Shown here: positions 1-14,000 of the stretch, in pieces
How positions within the stretch are numbered: position 1 is the stretch's first letter
How the letters are laid out: each line of letters starts with the position of its first letter
Origin: Antedon bifida
Lineage: Eukaryota; Echinodermata; Crinoidea; Comatulida; Antedonidae
NCBI GenBank assembly: GCA_963402885.1
Contig: OY727100.1
Span: 11,873,395 to 11,937,394, forward strand
DNA: 64,000 nt
Direction of reading: 5' to 3'
Made by a program: the position numbers and the translations under genes
The notes under the pieces: generated by a model
Databases searched by the model: none
Told to the model about the DNA's origin: nothing
Seen by the model: only the letters and a program-made list of their open reading frames with translations

Positions 1-2415
1 GTATTTTGGCCATTTTTCGGAAAAATCCCTTACTATAGTACAGGGATTTTTTCCAAAAATGGCCATATTTCGACCTTTTTATTTTCTGACATTAATGGTT
101 ACTATACGTCTATAAGATGCTTATAACGCAATATATGCACGTATATAGCAATATTATTGCATAATAACAGTATTTTAAAAAGTGCGTATTTTGGTCATTT
201 TTCGAAAAAAATCCTTACTAGGCCTATAGTACAGGGATTTTTTCCAAAAATGGCCATATTTCGACCTTTTTATTTTTTGACATAAATGGTTACTATACGT
301 CTATAAGATGCTTATAACGCAATAAATGCACATATATAGCAATATTATTGCATAATAAAAGTATTTTAAAAAGTGCTTATTTTGGCCATTTTTCGAAAAA
401 AATCCCTTACTATTGTACAGGGATTTTTTCAAAAAATTGCCATATTTCGACCTTTTTATTTTCAGACATTAATGGTTACGTCTATAAGATGCTTATAACG
501 CAATATATGCTCGTATATAGCAATATTATTGCATAATAACAGTTTTTAAAAAGTTCGTATATTGGCCATTTTTCGGAAAAATCCCTTACTATAGTACAGG
601 GATTTTTTCCAAAAATGGCCATATTTCGACCTTTTTATTTTCTGACATTAATGGTTACTATACGTCTATAAGATGCTTATAACGCAATATATGCACGTAT
701 ATAGCAATATTATTGCATAATAACAGTATTTTAAAAAGTGCTTATTTTGGCCATTTTTCGAAAAAAATCCCTTACTATTGTACAGGGATTTTTTTCAAAA
801 AATGGCCATATTTTGACCTTTTTATTTTTGACATAAATGGTTACTATATGTCTATAAGATGCTTATAACGCCATATATGCACATATATAGCAATATTATT
901 GCATAATAACAGTATCTTAAAAAGTGCGTATTTTGGCCATTTTTCGAAAAAAATCCCTTACTATAGTACAGGGATTTTTTCCAAAAATAGCCATATTTCG
1001 AACTTTTTATTTGTTGACATAAATGGTTACTCTACGTCTATAAGATGCTTATATCGCAATATATGCACATATATAGCAATATTATTGCATAATAACAGTA
1101 TTTTAAAAAGTGCGTATTTTGGTCATTTTTCGAAAAAATCCCTTACTATAGTACAGGGATTTTTTCCAAAAATGGCCATATTTCGACCTTTTTATTTTCT
1201 GACATTAATGGTTACTATACGTCTATAAGATGCTTATAACGCAATATATGCACGTATATAGCAATATTATTGCATAATAACAGTATTTAAAAAGTTCGTA
1301 TTTTGGCCATTTTTCGAAAAAATCCCTTACTATAGTACAGGGATTTTTTCCAAAAATGGCCATATTTCGACCTTTTTATTTGTTGACATAAATGGTTACT
1401 ATACGTATATAAGATGCTTATAACGCAATATATGCACATATATAGCAATATTATTGCATAATAACAGTATTTTAAAAAGTGTGTATTTTGGCCATTTTTC
1501 GAAAAAATCCCTTACTATAGTACAGGGATTTTTTCCAAAAATGGCCATATTTCGACCTTTTTATTTTTTGACATAAATGGTTACTATACGTCTATAAGAT
1601 ACTTATAACGCAATATATAGCAATAATATTGCATAACAGTATTTTAAAAAGTGCGTATTTTGGCCATTTTTAGAAAAAATCCCTGTACTATAGTACAGAG
1701 ATTTTATCGAAAAATGCCCAAATTTCAATCTTTTTTGATATAAATGTTTACTATACGTCTATAAGATGATAATAAAGCAATATATACGCATATATAGCAA
1801 TATTATTGCATAATAGCTTTTTGAAAAGTGCGTATTTTGGCCATTTTTCGAAAAAATCCATTACTATAGGGATTTTTTTCAAAAAATTGCCATATTTTGA
1901 CCTTTTTATTTTTTGACATAAATGGTTACCATACGTCTATAAGATCCTTATAACGCAATATATACACATATATAGCAATAATATTGCATAACAGTATTTT
2001 AAAAAGTGCGTATTTTGGTCATTTTTCGAAAAAATCCCTTACTATAGTATAGGGATTTTGTCCAAAAATGGCCATATTTCGACCTTTTTATTTTTTGACA
2101 TAAATGGTTACTATACGTCTATAAGATGCTTATATCGCAATATATGCACATATATAGCAATATTATTGCATAATAACAGTATTTTAAAAAGTGCATATTT
2201 TGGGCATTTTTCGAAAAAATCCCTGTACTATAGTACAGGGGTTTGTTCGAAAAATGCCCAAATTTCGACCATTTATTTTTTTATATAAATGGTTACTATA
2301 CGTCTATAAGATGACAATAAAGCAATATATGCTCATATATAGCAATATTATTGCATAATAATAGTATTTTGAAAAGTGCATATTTTGGCTATTTTTTGAA
2401 AAAATCCCTGTAAAA
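1..2415. repeat. Satellite array, ~183 bp unit, ~13 copies, palindromic units
   Basis: The landmark gcataataacag recurs near 170, 353, 531, 715, 900, 1086, 1272, 1455, 1632, 1808, 1988, 2168 and 2353, giving spacings of about 176-186 bp. Each unit contains a near-perfect inverted repeat of about 56 bp (for example 7-66) whose outer arms are ggccattttt and aaaaatggcc and whose centre is ccctgtactatagtacaggg in the most symmetric copies (near 1683 and 2223). The array begins before the window. Copies from about 1640 onward are more diverged than the first nine, as expected at an array edge. Open frames inside it are repeat artefacts. Confidence 0.93.
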
Positions 2416-2554
2416 ATATTCTGTATTATGTATATTACATCAAATAGAATAAAAAGCAACACTTTCGTTCAAATCATTTGTTGTTGGTGTCGTGTATGTT
2501 GTATTTATGTTCTCTGTTTTTTTCATCAACCTCAAACTCAATGAACATACTATA

Positions 2555-5500
2555 TTAATATTCTGCACCATGGACATACAATGCTAAAAACTTCCTAAAA
2601 ATGTCCATATTAAGCTCTTGACATCCGACCTCTGGGTCACGTTTGGTAATCATCTTTTTGATGTACCATTTTCGAGTCTTCTTGCGCTTGTTAGATTTCA
2701 CAATCTTAATATCTTGTGGATACTGATCATCGTAGAGAAGATTGTCTGCATCCAGCCATACCATATTCTTGATTCCATCATCGGATGCGAGTCGTAGTGT
2801 ATTAAGCTGTACTACCGCAAAGCTAAAACTCGCGCCGTCTGTAGCCACGCCTTGGCTGACAATTGGAGTCTCCAAATCAATATCAGTATCTACCTAAATG
2901 TTAAATATAATATAAATTTGTTAACAGATAATTTATATTTTCTATTAATTTTATTCTTAAGGAAGATGATGATGACACGTATTCAGCAATTTGAAGCTCC
3001 CATATGAAAGCTTGTCGGAACAAATTTCACAGGAGCTCAAGTAAAAAAGGCATCTATTTAATGAAAAAAAAGATTTTTTAAAAATTAACAAAGAGAACCA
3101 AAAACAATCCATTTGTAACTTACACCATACTGAAGTCGAGCACGAGAGAGGGCGTTTCCAAAGGCAAACATGATTGCTTTACTGTGGAGACCTTTTGAAA
3201 TGCGTTTCCTTGTCCACAAATGGTCATCAAATATATACAGCGTATGAGCATGTGGATGTGCACAGCCCTCAAAGAAACCTACGAAATAATTTTAGAAAAA
3301 TGTATTATAACAGTCAATTGTTTATCTTGAGTAAAAAAGGTACTATTGGATCAATTCTAGTCTACGCTTTGAGAATGGTGTAAGTTTAAAAAAAACCTTT
3401 GCCCTCTGTAAGAGGTCACCACCATGGAAACATTTCTCTGACCCATCGCCAATTACAGAAGATCATCTGTATTATAATTGATTGATGGAATAGCATGCAA
3501 AGACTAAATTACGTACCTGGAAAGTTATGACTTTCTTTATAGACATTATACCGAAGTAGATCAATCAATGGTGATATGGGGTGAAAGGTCGGTAGTTGAT
3601 GTGTTCTTGTTTCTTCAATCACTTCACTACTAACCAGTGGTGCGATGGGATATGCTGATGATAGCATAGTACCAGCATGCCCTCTTACCTGGATTGGGTC
3701 ATTACCTAGAAGTTAATTATGATTTATAAGAATCTGCTAAAATCCAAATATATTTTGACAATGCTATTTAACCAGTTATTTGATCCTATTTCTTTCCCCA
3801 TAATGAATGCAGGTATATTATTCACACACTAACCAGATATTTTGTTTGTTATTTATTTATTAAACTGGGCGACCTCTTCAGTCAAAGACTGGTTTCCCAG
3901 AGGGTCCAGTTGTGATCAGTGGCTGTGACGTTCTAGTACACCGGGGTAACCCCCTACTCATCTTGAACTATGTACTAGGTTCTGCACATGAGCTAGATAT
4001 GTACACCGGACCTACGGTTTATAGTCGTTATCCGAGAAGACTCGTTCTACAACCATGGAGCGAGTGAGCCTCGAACCATTGCCGATGTTTTTGCTATGTA
4101 ATTACGGTTCCACTGTCTTAATCACTCGGCCACTCACTCACTGAAGCAGAAAATGTAAACTTGTAATTACATATGATCATATGCTAGGATTGTTAGATTG
4201 CAATCTTAGCCACATTGAGATCTATTGTAACAATAATTTTCCAAGGCTTAATAATTGTCACTATTATTGAAAAATTGCCACAAACTCAACACCTTGGGTA
4301 CAATTTTACAAATCAGTCATGGACAGCCTTGACAAATAAATACCTCTTTTCCATGAAGCAGCAACGTAATGTTTGTCGGTTTCAGAACGTTGTAGTATTT
4401 TAGGATACTTATCAGCAACAGAGCTACACACCGTTATTAGTGACTGTACAACATTTCGACTGTGAAAATAAGGAAAATTAAAGCACTCAGAAACTGAGTG
4501 AAGTACTTAGCAAAATATATCAGGGAAAACTATATTTGCAGTGGAAGAAAATACTCTTTAAGGTAATAAAGAAACATAAAAAGCACTGTAAAAACTGCTA
4601 TCAAGTGGTAATTATATCTACTATTTATATTGGTTGTCCTTGTTTACACATTTTCGCCATTGGCGGCCCATTTTGTTTAAAACCCTATTTCCCCTTCCTG
4701 GATTTTTAGTATGTTCATATATGGACCTTATAGAAATGCATTGTGGTGAAAAAAATTCTGTTGCAATTTTTTCAACATTTTATTAAATCTGAGCATATCT
4801 TTCCTGTACTATACCTATTATCAACCAAACATTCAGGACGATAACTTAAAAATTGTCGATGCTATCATGCTAACAAATAAACAAAGCAAGTACTATAATT
4901 AGCAAAAAGGGAAAAAAAAAATAAGCACACCAACACGTAAGTAGGAAGGTAATATTTTGTTTATATGCAAATTGTTATTCATTCATTTATAGTATTACAC
5001 TGCACTTTGCTTTACTCATTCATACAAGTATGGCACAACAAACGAGAAAATTACTGAATGACCTGTAATAAAGCGTCAATGATATATCCATATCTATAAT
5101 GTTAGGCAAGTTCTTTGTAGTACAAAAGATCTTATGCCAAGAATGTTAGATTACAACAATAGCAAAATTAGAATCTTTATTGTACTTCTTGATGTTCCAA
5201 GACTTAATAATCATGACTATTATGGAGAAATTGTCACAAACTCAACGCCTTGGGTAATGCTGATACTATGCAAATTATTAGTAATGTTATTATTAGTGAG
5301 CTTTGAATTTTTGACAACCTAGGACTAAAGGCCCGTTTACACTATGATGATAACGATCAACAACAAATAGACAAATGTGCATTTTTCATACATAAAACAA
5401 AAGAAATTTAAAAACTTTTCATTCTAGAACTATAGAATAACCATCTATGCTTCCTTTGATGAAAATGATATTTTCACACGTCCAATCATATGATGTCATG

Positions 5501-7075
5501 ATTAGTAAGAGCAATAATATGACAATACAACGATTTAAACTGTTAAATTTATGCATTACTTCATTTTTTGCATTTGTCCCAATTCGTCATCCACTAAAAA
5601 GTACACCCAGACAGACTTTATCATTACTTTTTTGAAAGATACATGATTTAAGCTGTGGTGTGAGCTGTCCTTCTACCTAAATAGATTATGCTGTGTTTAC
5701 CCATATTCAAAGCCAATTACTTTTACTTTTGTTCTGCATAAAAAATGAATAAATTATGATTCCATAATATTTGGCCTAAAGGCCTGGCATATTTTTGTGA
5801 TTACATTATTGGATAAATATTATAAACATTGTGTACATAGTTTATTGCCCATTGATGTATGTGAACATAATATACTTATATCCTTATTTATATACTGTAC
5901 CTGTATCTAGGCATACGGATTACTTTCTCCATGGTATCATAGTGTCTACTTTTCTTAATTGCATGGTGTACTTGATCAGTCATGCCTTCTTTCTCAGCTT
6001 CTACTCCTAGCTTTTGAAGCCTCTCTGGCAGCTGATAAAGATTCAATCAATATGTATTCAATGAATAATGTATGGTTAGAAAAATGAAAAACAAAATCTG
6101 GTAGCAACATAAATTACTGTAAAATATATGTTGAGATTTGCATGGATGGATGTATTTAATTAAGAAATCTTCATATACTGTTCACACATTGATTTTACAC
6201 AAAGGAAAAATAGGGACTATTGACTGGCTAGCAAGGAATATAACAATTTGAAAATATATATAAATATGAATCATACACATCCTTGGTCCATCAGTTTACT
6301 ATTGGTTAACCATAATGCCTGGTTGACTCCTTCTTCTAGTACACATATTTGATTGAAGATGTTCACTTGAGTCTTCTTAAAATGAATGTTGCTATCATCA
6401 TGGGTCACTCTAAAAATATTTAGTTCAAAATAAATATAAAAATAATGAATGTTTCAGGGTTGAACAGGGAAGAATATTTCATGAGTTGAATATGTATTTA
6501 AAAAGCATACTGTATAATCAATCGTTGTGGTCAACTGTCCATCGTTAAAGAACCGACGGACTGTTGCGCTAACTAAAAAAACATCTCTCTAGGTAATGGT
6601 AAGTAAAGATGATGGTGAGTAAAAGTATAAAAAAATCATCCTGAAATTGAACCTACAAAACCACTCAATCTCTATTAACAATACTAAACCACTACGGTCA
6701 GTGTTAAACCATAGACTATAATATCTCTATTGATAAATTTTGTACACGACTACTGTGAAAATGTGCAGGCATGTACTATTTGTTACCCTCGCGGAACGAA
6801 AAAGCGAATAAAAATACCTACCGTACAGCATACTTTGGATGTACATTTAACTCTATCTTTTTTTCCATGTCGTACGCAAGTGGAACTGTTCTCTGTAAAT
6901 TCAACTTATCTTCAATGACACGTGACAATGTTCGTTTTCTCAATCGGTTGCGTTCTCGCATTACTTTAAGATACTCCTTCTTGTAGCCTCGTATTATAGT
7001 GACAATAGGAAGGTCACTTCTACAGAGGCTATGGTTTCCAGTCTGCACTTGTAGGCCTAAAATTCTGCTTGCCAT
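2555..7075 (-). CDS. MRPL37: Mitochondrial ribosomal protein L37 (mL37), complete, seven coding exons
   Basis: This encodes a component of the large subunit of the mitochondrial ribosome, acting in the matrix. Exons in transcript order are 7075-6822, 6409-6277, 6031-5901, 4459-4344, 3705-3517, 3278-3124 and 2893-2555. All junctions are GT-AG and the frame holds throughout, giving 438 residues, close to the ~423 of the human protein. Recognisable family segments are LEEGVNQALWLTNSKL (exon 2), AASWKRG followed by QVRG (exons 4-5), FHPISPLIDL (exon 5), FAFGNALSRARLQYG (exon 6), and QGVATDGASF with the terminal FRKFLALYVHGAEY (exon 7). The first exon is rich in Arg and Lys, as in a mitochondrial presequence. 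The ATG lies directly after a good splice acceptor (ctcctacag), so a 5' UTR exon upstream is likely. The gene is head-to-head with the Robo-like receptor. The related mS30 was considered, but the C-terminal block fits L37 best. Confidence 0.93.
3842..4142 (-). mobile_element. tRNA-derived SINE, copy 1
   Basis: Read on the minus strand, the element starts at 4142 with a type-II tRNA-like head: gtggccgagtgattaagac resembles a Ser/Leu tRNA A box region, and ggttcgaggct about 60 bp on resembles a B box. A ~200 bp body follows, and the element ends in an aataaataaat tail near 3850. A second copy with the same body lies at 21545-21760. It sits in intron 5 of MRPL37 and shares that gene's transcription direction. 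Confidence 0.75.
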
Positions 7076-8027
7076 CTGTAGGAGTAAATTTAATAAATTT
7101 TCATTTATTTATTTTAAACTTCATCTTTATATTGATATATTGGGACTGAATTAAACTATTAAATTAATACACCATGCCAACAATGAATGCATATGATAGG
7201 TTATTCTACTCTAGGCTACTAAATTAAAAATAAAATAAATAACATTCTAAAGTCTCTCTGAAAAGAAAGTTTTGGAAAAAGCCTTATTTATGCTTACAAA
7301 ATTCATATCAAAGTCGATATATGTAAGTGGGCCGAATCGTCTCAGGGTCCGAGCCGAATCGTCTCAGGGGCCAGACCGAATCGTCTCAGGGGCCAGACCG
7401 AACCGTCCTCGGCCGAATCGTCTCATCAGGACCGAATCTTCCCCGCTACCGGCCGCTAGCTAGCCTAGTAGGCCTAGGCTAGGCCTAACAGAAAAAGGAC
7501 TTTCTATTTAGGCTACTTAAGCAGGTCTATACCTGTCTTACCATTGTTATTGATGTGAATTCTTTAAAATTGTATAATAACAAAACAGGCCTAGATGAAA
7601 TACCGTTACAGTTTCCGCATTACTATTTAGATTTCATTTTTTAGTAGGCTAGGCCTAGGCGAACTTTCTTCCCCACACGCCACACGTTGTTTCCACATTA
7701 AAAAAAAAAATGTTACCGCCCTCTATAGGAAGAATAACTGATAACGGCGGAACGTCGTGTAATAAAAAAGGTTGTTTGGTTGAAGATAATTATTGTATGA
7801 CATTAACAAATAGGCTAGACCTTTAATTTATAATAATGCTACAATAAATTACACTTTAGTGGAAGAAAATAATCCATCTTTGATATATTACATGCATCAT
7901 ACACCTGTTTCAATTTCTACGCAACAATCGATTTATTTATTTTATTTGCGGAAGTTCGCGGAAACTATTTAGTATTACCAACATCCTAATAACAAACTGT
8001 AAGAGATATTCTAAGGTTGTCTTGCAA
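7076..8027. promoter_or_regulatory. Shared intergenic region between divergent MRPL37 and Robo-like genes
   Basis: The two start codons face away from each other across about 950 bp, so this stretch must hold both promoters unless a 5' UTR exon displaces one. It contains a GC-rich minisatellite (7329-7442) and a GC-richer segment at about 7660-7760. I see no clear TATA box. The last ~85 bp resembles the 5' flank of the Ig-superfamily gene at 19275. Confidence 0.5.
7329..7442. repeat. GC-rich minisatellite, ~20-22 bp unit
   Basis: Five to six imperfect copies of a unit containing ccgaatcgtctcaggg follow one another, separated by gccgag or gccagac. The block is much richer in G+C than its surroundings and lies between the divergent starts of MRPL37 and the Robo-like gene. 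The open frame across it is a by-product of the repeat. Confidence 0.8.
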
Positions 8028-11000
8028 ATGGGTGTGTTATACGTAACAGTCGTGTTTACTATTCTTATTCGTTTACACTCGACGCTCCCGCAGTGTAAGT
8101 ATTCTTAGAAAAATTTTTACCGTTAACATTATATGTCTTCGTAAAGAAAATTAAAATTAGTAGGCCTACTAATAATGTTTTGCTAATCCGCTAACAATTA
8201 AGCCTGTCTAATTAATGTTAGCTGTTGATACGAATACGAATTATATTGTAGGCCTAATTTAACCTCAAATTACGAAGCATCCACAATTAAAATTGTGCTG
8301 CTTTCTTATTTTTCAGTTGTTGACAATTTTCCACCTAAAATTACGGAGCATCCACATCCATTGGTTGTGGTGAGGGACAACCCAGCGTCATTTAGGTGTA
8401 GGGCTGATGCTCGACCAGTAGCCACTATACGTGTAAGTAATCTCATTCCCATGCAACCACTTTTAAGGCGTCAACTTTTTTACGAATTAGGCCTAATATG
8501 TCATGCTAACACTGATTGAGTAACGGTGAATTGTATTAGGCCTACTCTTTTAATTTGGCCATTATTATTATTAGTTAAAACAATTCATTCCCGTCTATTA
8601 TTAAATTATGTTTACTCATTATCAAACGTATTACATAAATATGTATATTTTGCTTTTAGATGAAGAAGACATCACTATTTATATTACAAATAATGATGCA
8701 CTAATACATTATGTACGTTATTCTGGGCCTATATATGTGAATAAATTCCCCGTGCAAAGGGGACAGAAACTGAAAGCCTGACAATATGTCATTGTTTATT
8801 TATTTCTATGTAACACTATACGTTAATTATGTATTGTCTCGCTGAATTCTTACAAACAGTTTTGTTAAATATGTCTTTTATTGTCACATAATAGTTATCT
8901 ATTTTGATAAAAAATTGGATCGAAAACTAATTTTTGTTCCAATTGTATCCATAAAGTCCAAACGGAATGTTTTGTGTTTCTTATTCGCGGAACCATACAA
9001 TAATTATGTTTTGTAAAAGCATTTGTTAATATGAATAAAATAATCATGTATTTTTATTTATTTTCTCTTCACAGTGGTACAAGGATGGGGAGCCTTATCA
9101 AGGTACCAATGTAGATGATGGCGATCTATTTTTTCTGAAGGTGACAAATAACCAGAATACAGGGGTGTATTACTGTGAGGCCACAAACTACCTTGGGTCT
9201 GCAAGAAGTAACAATGCCACATTAGAAGTAGCATGTGAGTTTGTTTTTGTTTTAAAGAAACATTTTATTATTAATTATTCCGGTTTCACTACAACTCATG
9301 CTCGAACCCGCAAACTATTTCTTTATGATATAAAGGCATTTTATATTTTATCTTTCCTACAGATTTAAAAAGTGAGTTCAAGAAGAATCCACAAGATGTA
9401 GAAGCGATTGCTGGTGGAACCTATGTTCTGGAATGTACACCACCACGGGCGTTTCCTGTACCAGATATCACGTGGGAGAAAAACGGAGACTCCATTGTTA
9501 GTGATGAAAGGGTAGAGATAGTGCAGGATGGCAATCTTATGATCAGACAGGTAAAGAACATATTAAAATGATTAGCATTTTTTTCTGTTTTCCATCAAAC
9601 AACTTCTTTCCAAGCATATTTCTTACCTAGCTGCCATCTAAAGAAGCCTTTACAATATTCGACTCTTCCTGTTTGTAGACTACGCCTCTGATTCATTTGT
9701 TTGTTTTTCTTGGCTGTCACTCATGTTCCCTCTTTATGAAGTGTATATAAAGTTTAGAATAATAAATGTATGTCTTTATTAAAGGTACGTGAAGAAGATG
9801 CTGGAAGCTATAGATGTATCGCTGAAAACATTGCAAATAAGAGAAGAAGTGACCCAGGTGTTTTGTCAGTGCTTAGTATGTATTTTCAAATTTAAATTGT
9901 TTTAATAAAATAAGTTTAACTTTGATGGTTCTCTAAGGTGATTTTCAAGAATTGTCATCGTGGCTAATATGCGAAAATCGAAGTGCATATTGTAGAAGAA
10001 TAGGCTTCAGTATGCATAATGTATCAATTTCAGATGACAAATCAAAAATCAATGGTATTCGTATTCTTTGTTTATATATGACAATTGGAAATAGTTAAAC
10101 AATGTTTAGTAGCTACCTTATCATCTCCTATTCCTTTGAATAAACTTCATTTTGTGTTTGATTTTCTTTCAGGTCTTCCAGAACAAGGATCAACCTTTAG
10201 TTGTTCACCAGTCAGCAAGATGGCACATATCGGAGACACAGTCACATTTTGCTGCCAAGTGGATCCTATTCCAGGTGCCACACAGCCTTCAATTTACTGG
10301 CGCAAAGCAAACCAAGCTGTAAGTATCAAAAGAAATTAACAGATATCAGTATTATCAGTCAGATCTCTGTGATTCCCTGCAAAGAGCTTTAAAATCTGAC
10401 CTTACTCGTTTTAATGATTTTTATATCATACTAGCCACTTTATCCTGGTGTTGAAAATGGAAGACGGAGCGTGTTGGAGGATGGTAGTCTACAAATCCGA
10501 GATGTGACAAAAGGCGATGAAGGACTATATCTGTGCACTGTGGATGGTAGACAAGCCATTTCAGCACAGGCAAATCTACGAGTTGTTGGTAAGCTATTTT
10601 AAATTTTATTTTCTTTAGATAGTTTACTATAATTTGTTAATAGGGTTAATATAACAACACTGTGGTAATTAATGTTGCTGCTAATAGATTATCCACTATA
10701 AACATCAACTTTATGGACAAGTTTACTGAAACCTTTAGGAGGCCACAAGGCATGAACAGTATAGATAGATATAAAGAAGATCATATATAATACAGTGTGA
10801 ACAGTTACGATAAAATAGTTTGATATTATTAGTTTTGTGGAATAAATAATAACTAATAGTATACCATTGATAGAAAAAATACAAATTGATATTTTAAAAG
10901 AACTACATTACTTTTATGCTATTTCTATAGAGAAGTTTTTAATGAAATGATGTATGCTTCATTTATTGATATCTTATTCTTTATTCATTAATTTTGCTTG

Positions 11001-14000
11001 ATATTTTTTACATTGTGTCAAATTTATTGAACATGCAAAACCATAAATCATTTTGTTCGTGTCAATACTGCTATCAAATTGACATGCATCCATTAAATCG
11101 CAGATATATTAACACACCTATCTAGAAGAAGTTAAATATTTATTTTTTCTAATTTAAGTTTTTCGCGCCCTCTTCAAATATCTAAATTTCAATTCAGGTA
11201 TTCCTCTTTTACCTGATGTAGTTCAAACAAAATTCAGGGAAGAACTTCTAAAATAACTTTTTCTATTCCTGTAATTTCAAAAGCAATAGTAATGTAGAAA
11301 TCAATACCTGAACTATTAGTTCACGAAAGTGGAAAAGTGGCCCATTCGATCTTTGAACATTAAGGGCGTTTCAATCAAATTCTCGTCAACGAAGCACGTT
11401 ACTAATGAACTGCCATTGGGTTGATAGTTTTACGAGGAACCACAGGCGTTCGGAACCTACTTGCTCAAATGCGAAATCCATAGTTTAATACATCACAACA
11501 CTAGATCTTTGATTCATGGTTTATTGTATGTATTATAATTATTAATATAGGTGATAGTATTAATATAATAATTAATATTATGGCATAGTGTTAGAGTAGA
11601 ACTCCTCATTTGGGACACCCCTATACAGGGCACACTTTGAAACAAACGAGGGGCAATTTATATTTTAACACTAATTCAGTTAACCCCTATTAAGGGGACA
11701 CTTTGCTGAGTCCCTTAATAATTACTGTATGTGAATTAATGTGGATTGGGATGTTCATGAATAATTGACCGCTGTACGCTTAATTTCTTTGCAGTAGGGG
11801 CTTTCATCCTCAACATTCAAAAAATCCATATTTAACAATACATAATATAATCACATTTGGGATGAAATGTTTACCTTATATTACGATCAGGCTGTTGATA
11901 TTACTTCAAATAAATACACTAGATTTAAGTTTAATAATCAATATCAATACGTTCTCTATCCATGCATGACATTGTGTATAAAATCATTTAAAATTTATAT
12001 ATCAAGGTTGGTCAAAATGAATATTCGTTTAAATGATACGGTATATGAATAGAATGTTTACTCATACTTATTGTCCGTGTATTGATGTTTGTATGATTGT
12101 GAGTTCCCTGAAACGGATTACAGGGCATAATCTATTTTAAACAAGTGGACAAAATCACTGAGATTATTGAACAAGTTATCATGAATGATATATGCTACCA
12201 GTGTTGTGCACCTTCCCTTTAAGTCATCGCCACAAGGTCAAAACTTGGATTAAAAGGGCTTGAAATTTACAATACCAGTTATATTGATCAGTAGTGTGAG
12301 GTGTAATTAATTACTGAATATTTCTACTGCGTTCTTCAGTCATGCATGCCTGACATTAAAGAAAAGAAAGTAAAGAGTCTGTTCACATCAAAATGTAGTG
12401 TTAAGCAGTCATACATAGAGCTTTACAAAGCATCTAAGCGCTTCACATTATTTGTGCAGTTGTGTTTTGAGCTTACCAGGTACCCATTTGTAAACCTGGG
12501 TAGAGAGAGGCAAACGTTAGTAAGTAAAGTGTCTTGCCTAAGGATACAAACGATATGTGATGAGCATGGATTTGAACTTATGATCTAACGATCAGTAATC
12601 CAACATCCAACACACTGTGCCACACGCAATAAAAACTGTTGCATTTACTGTACATAAAGCAAGCTTTTTTATAATCAGGACTTTGCCATAATCATTTTAT
12701 TTATTGCAAGCGCAAGTGGGATGCCCAATTGTGACGCGATGGATCATTCAAACTGTCAAAAAGTGGATTGATCACATGTGTTGTGTCTACATTGTTGCAT
12801 CCAAGTGGCAACCACCAAGCTTAACACTTTGTGCAGTAGAACCCAAAGTGAATGACAACAAAAACAATGATAACATTCCATTTCATTGCGTGGACGAAAG
12901 CGTATGTAGAGAATGTTTTAGAGCATTCAATCTATAGATAAATAGGTTTATCAATGATTAAGGAAATCTCCTTGAAACCAAAATCTGTCATTTTCCACAT
13001 TCATAACACGGTGATAATCTTGCTTATTTCTGAGGATTTTTAACTTTCACATCCTGCTAAACTCTTAAGACACTCTGCTTTAAACTTAGTACGCCACCGC
13101 ATGATAAAACATTATTATGTAAGGTCATTGACTTTGCAAAATTATATCTTGAGTGATCCCAACGCGCAGCTTGATTTGCCATGCTCACTGTAATTTCCAT
13201 GTAGATAATATAGAAATAATAATAAAATATTTAAAAAATATAAAATGGTGTTCTTTTGCTTGATTGACTTGATAGTAAAGGGTGTCTCACCCCTGTTCCG
13301 ACACGGGTCCGGTGCATGCAATTTGTTCGTTTTTACGCCACTCCATCTGGATATGCGCATAGCTCCGTGAAAACGAAATATTATGTTCGATTTGCCGGAA
13401 CAGGTGTGAAAGACCCTTTAGTCTTTTATAACATGTATAATTTTAATTTTATATATATATTTTTCTCTTCTTTTTAAGACTCAGTTGAACTTCCACCTAT
13501 CATTAAAGTATGTCCATATAATCAAACATTGTTTGTCGAAACAAACGCTTGGCTCAGATGTGAAGTGGAAGGCACTCCACAGCCAGAAGTTAGATGGTTA
13601 AAAGATGGACAACCAATCTCAAAAGTGATCAGGTATTTCTATGATTATATTATTTTTCTTTTTAATTGTATTTAATAATATCATTATTTAAATTTTGAAA
13701 CCGTGCAATATACAGTATTCTTTCATTTCATTTAATAAATGTCATCATTATTAACATTTTCATATTTATAATAATATTTATAAACCTTATATTTTTAGGA
13801 TAAACGCCCTTCCAGGGTCTTTGCAAATAACTGACTTACAATATGGTGATGCAGGCCGCTATACCTGTGTAGCCACCAGTGAACGTGGAGAGACTAGATG
13901 CTCTGCAGAGCTCTCTGTAACTGGTAAGTAAATTGAATATTTCTGTCTTTTAAATGACCATAAATCCTGTTCCAACATTCCACATTGAGAAACCAGAAGT

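Noticed and set aside
348-2288. Short open frames with similar peptides (MHNxSILKSAYFGHFSKK...)
   Set aside because: They are translations of the satellite unit, some starting at TTG codons, and have no independent coding support.
1-2415. CRISPR-like array
   Set aside because: The repeats are ~183 bp direct tandem units without unique spacers, in eukaryotic DNA.
6730-6986. Plus-strand open frames over MRPL37 exon 1
   Set aside because: They are shadows of the minus-strand exon, which fits the family and splices in frame.
7272-7463. Open frame across the GC-rich minisatellite
   Set aside because: The peptide (RxESSQGPDRIVSG-like repeats) is a direct product of the DNA repeat and has no other support.
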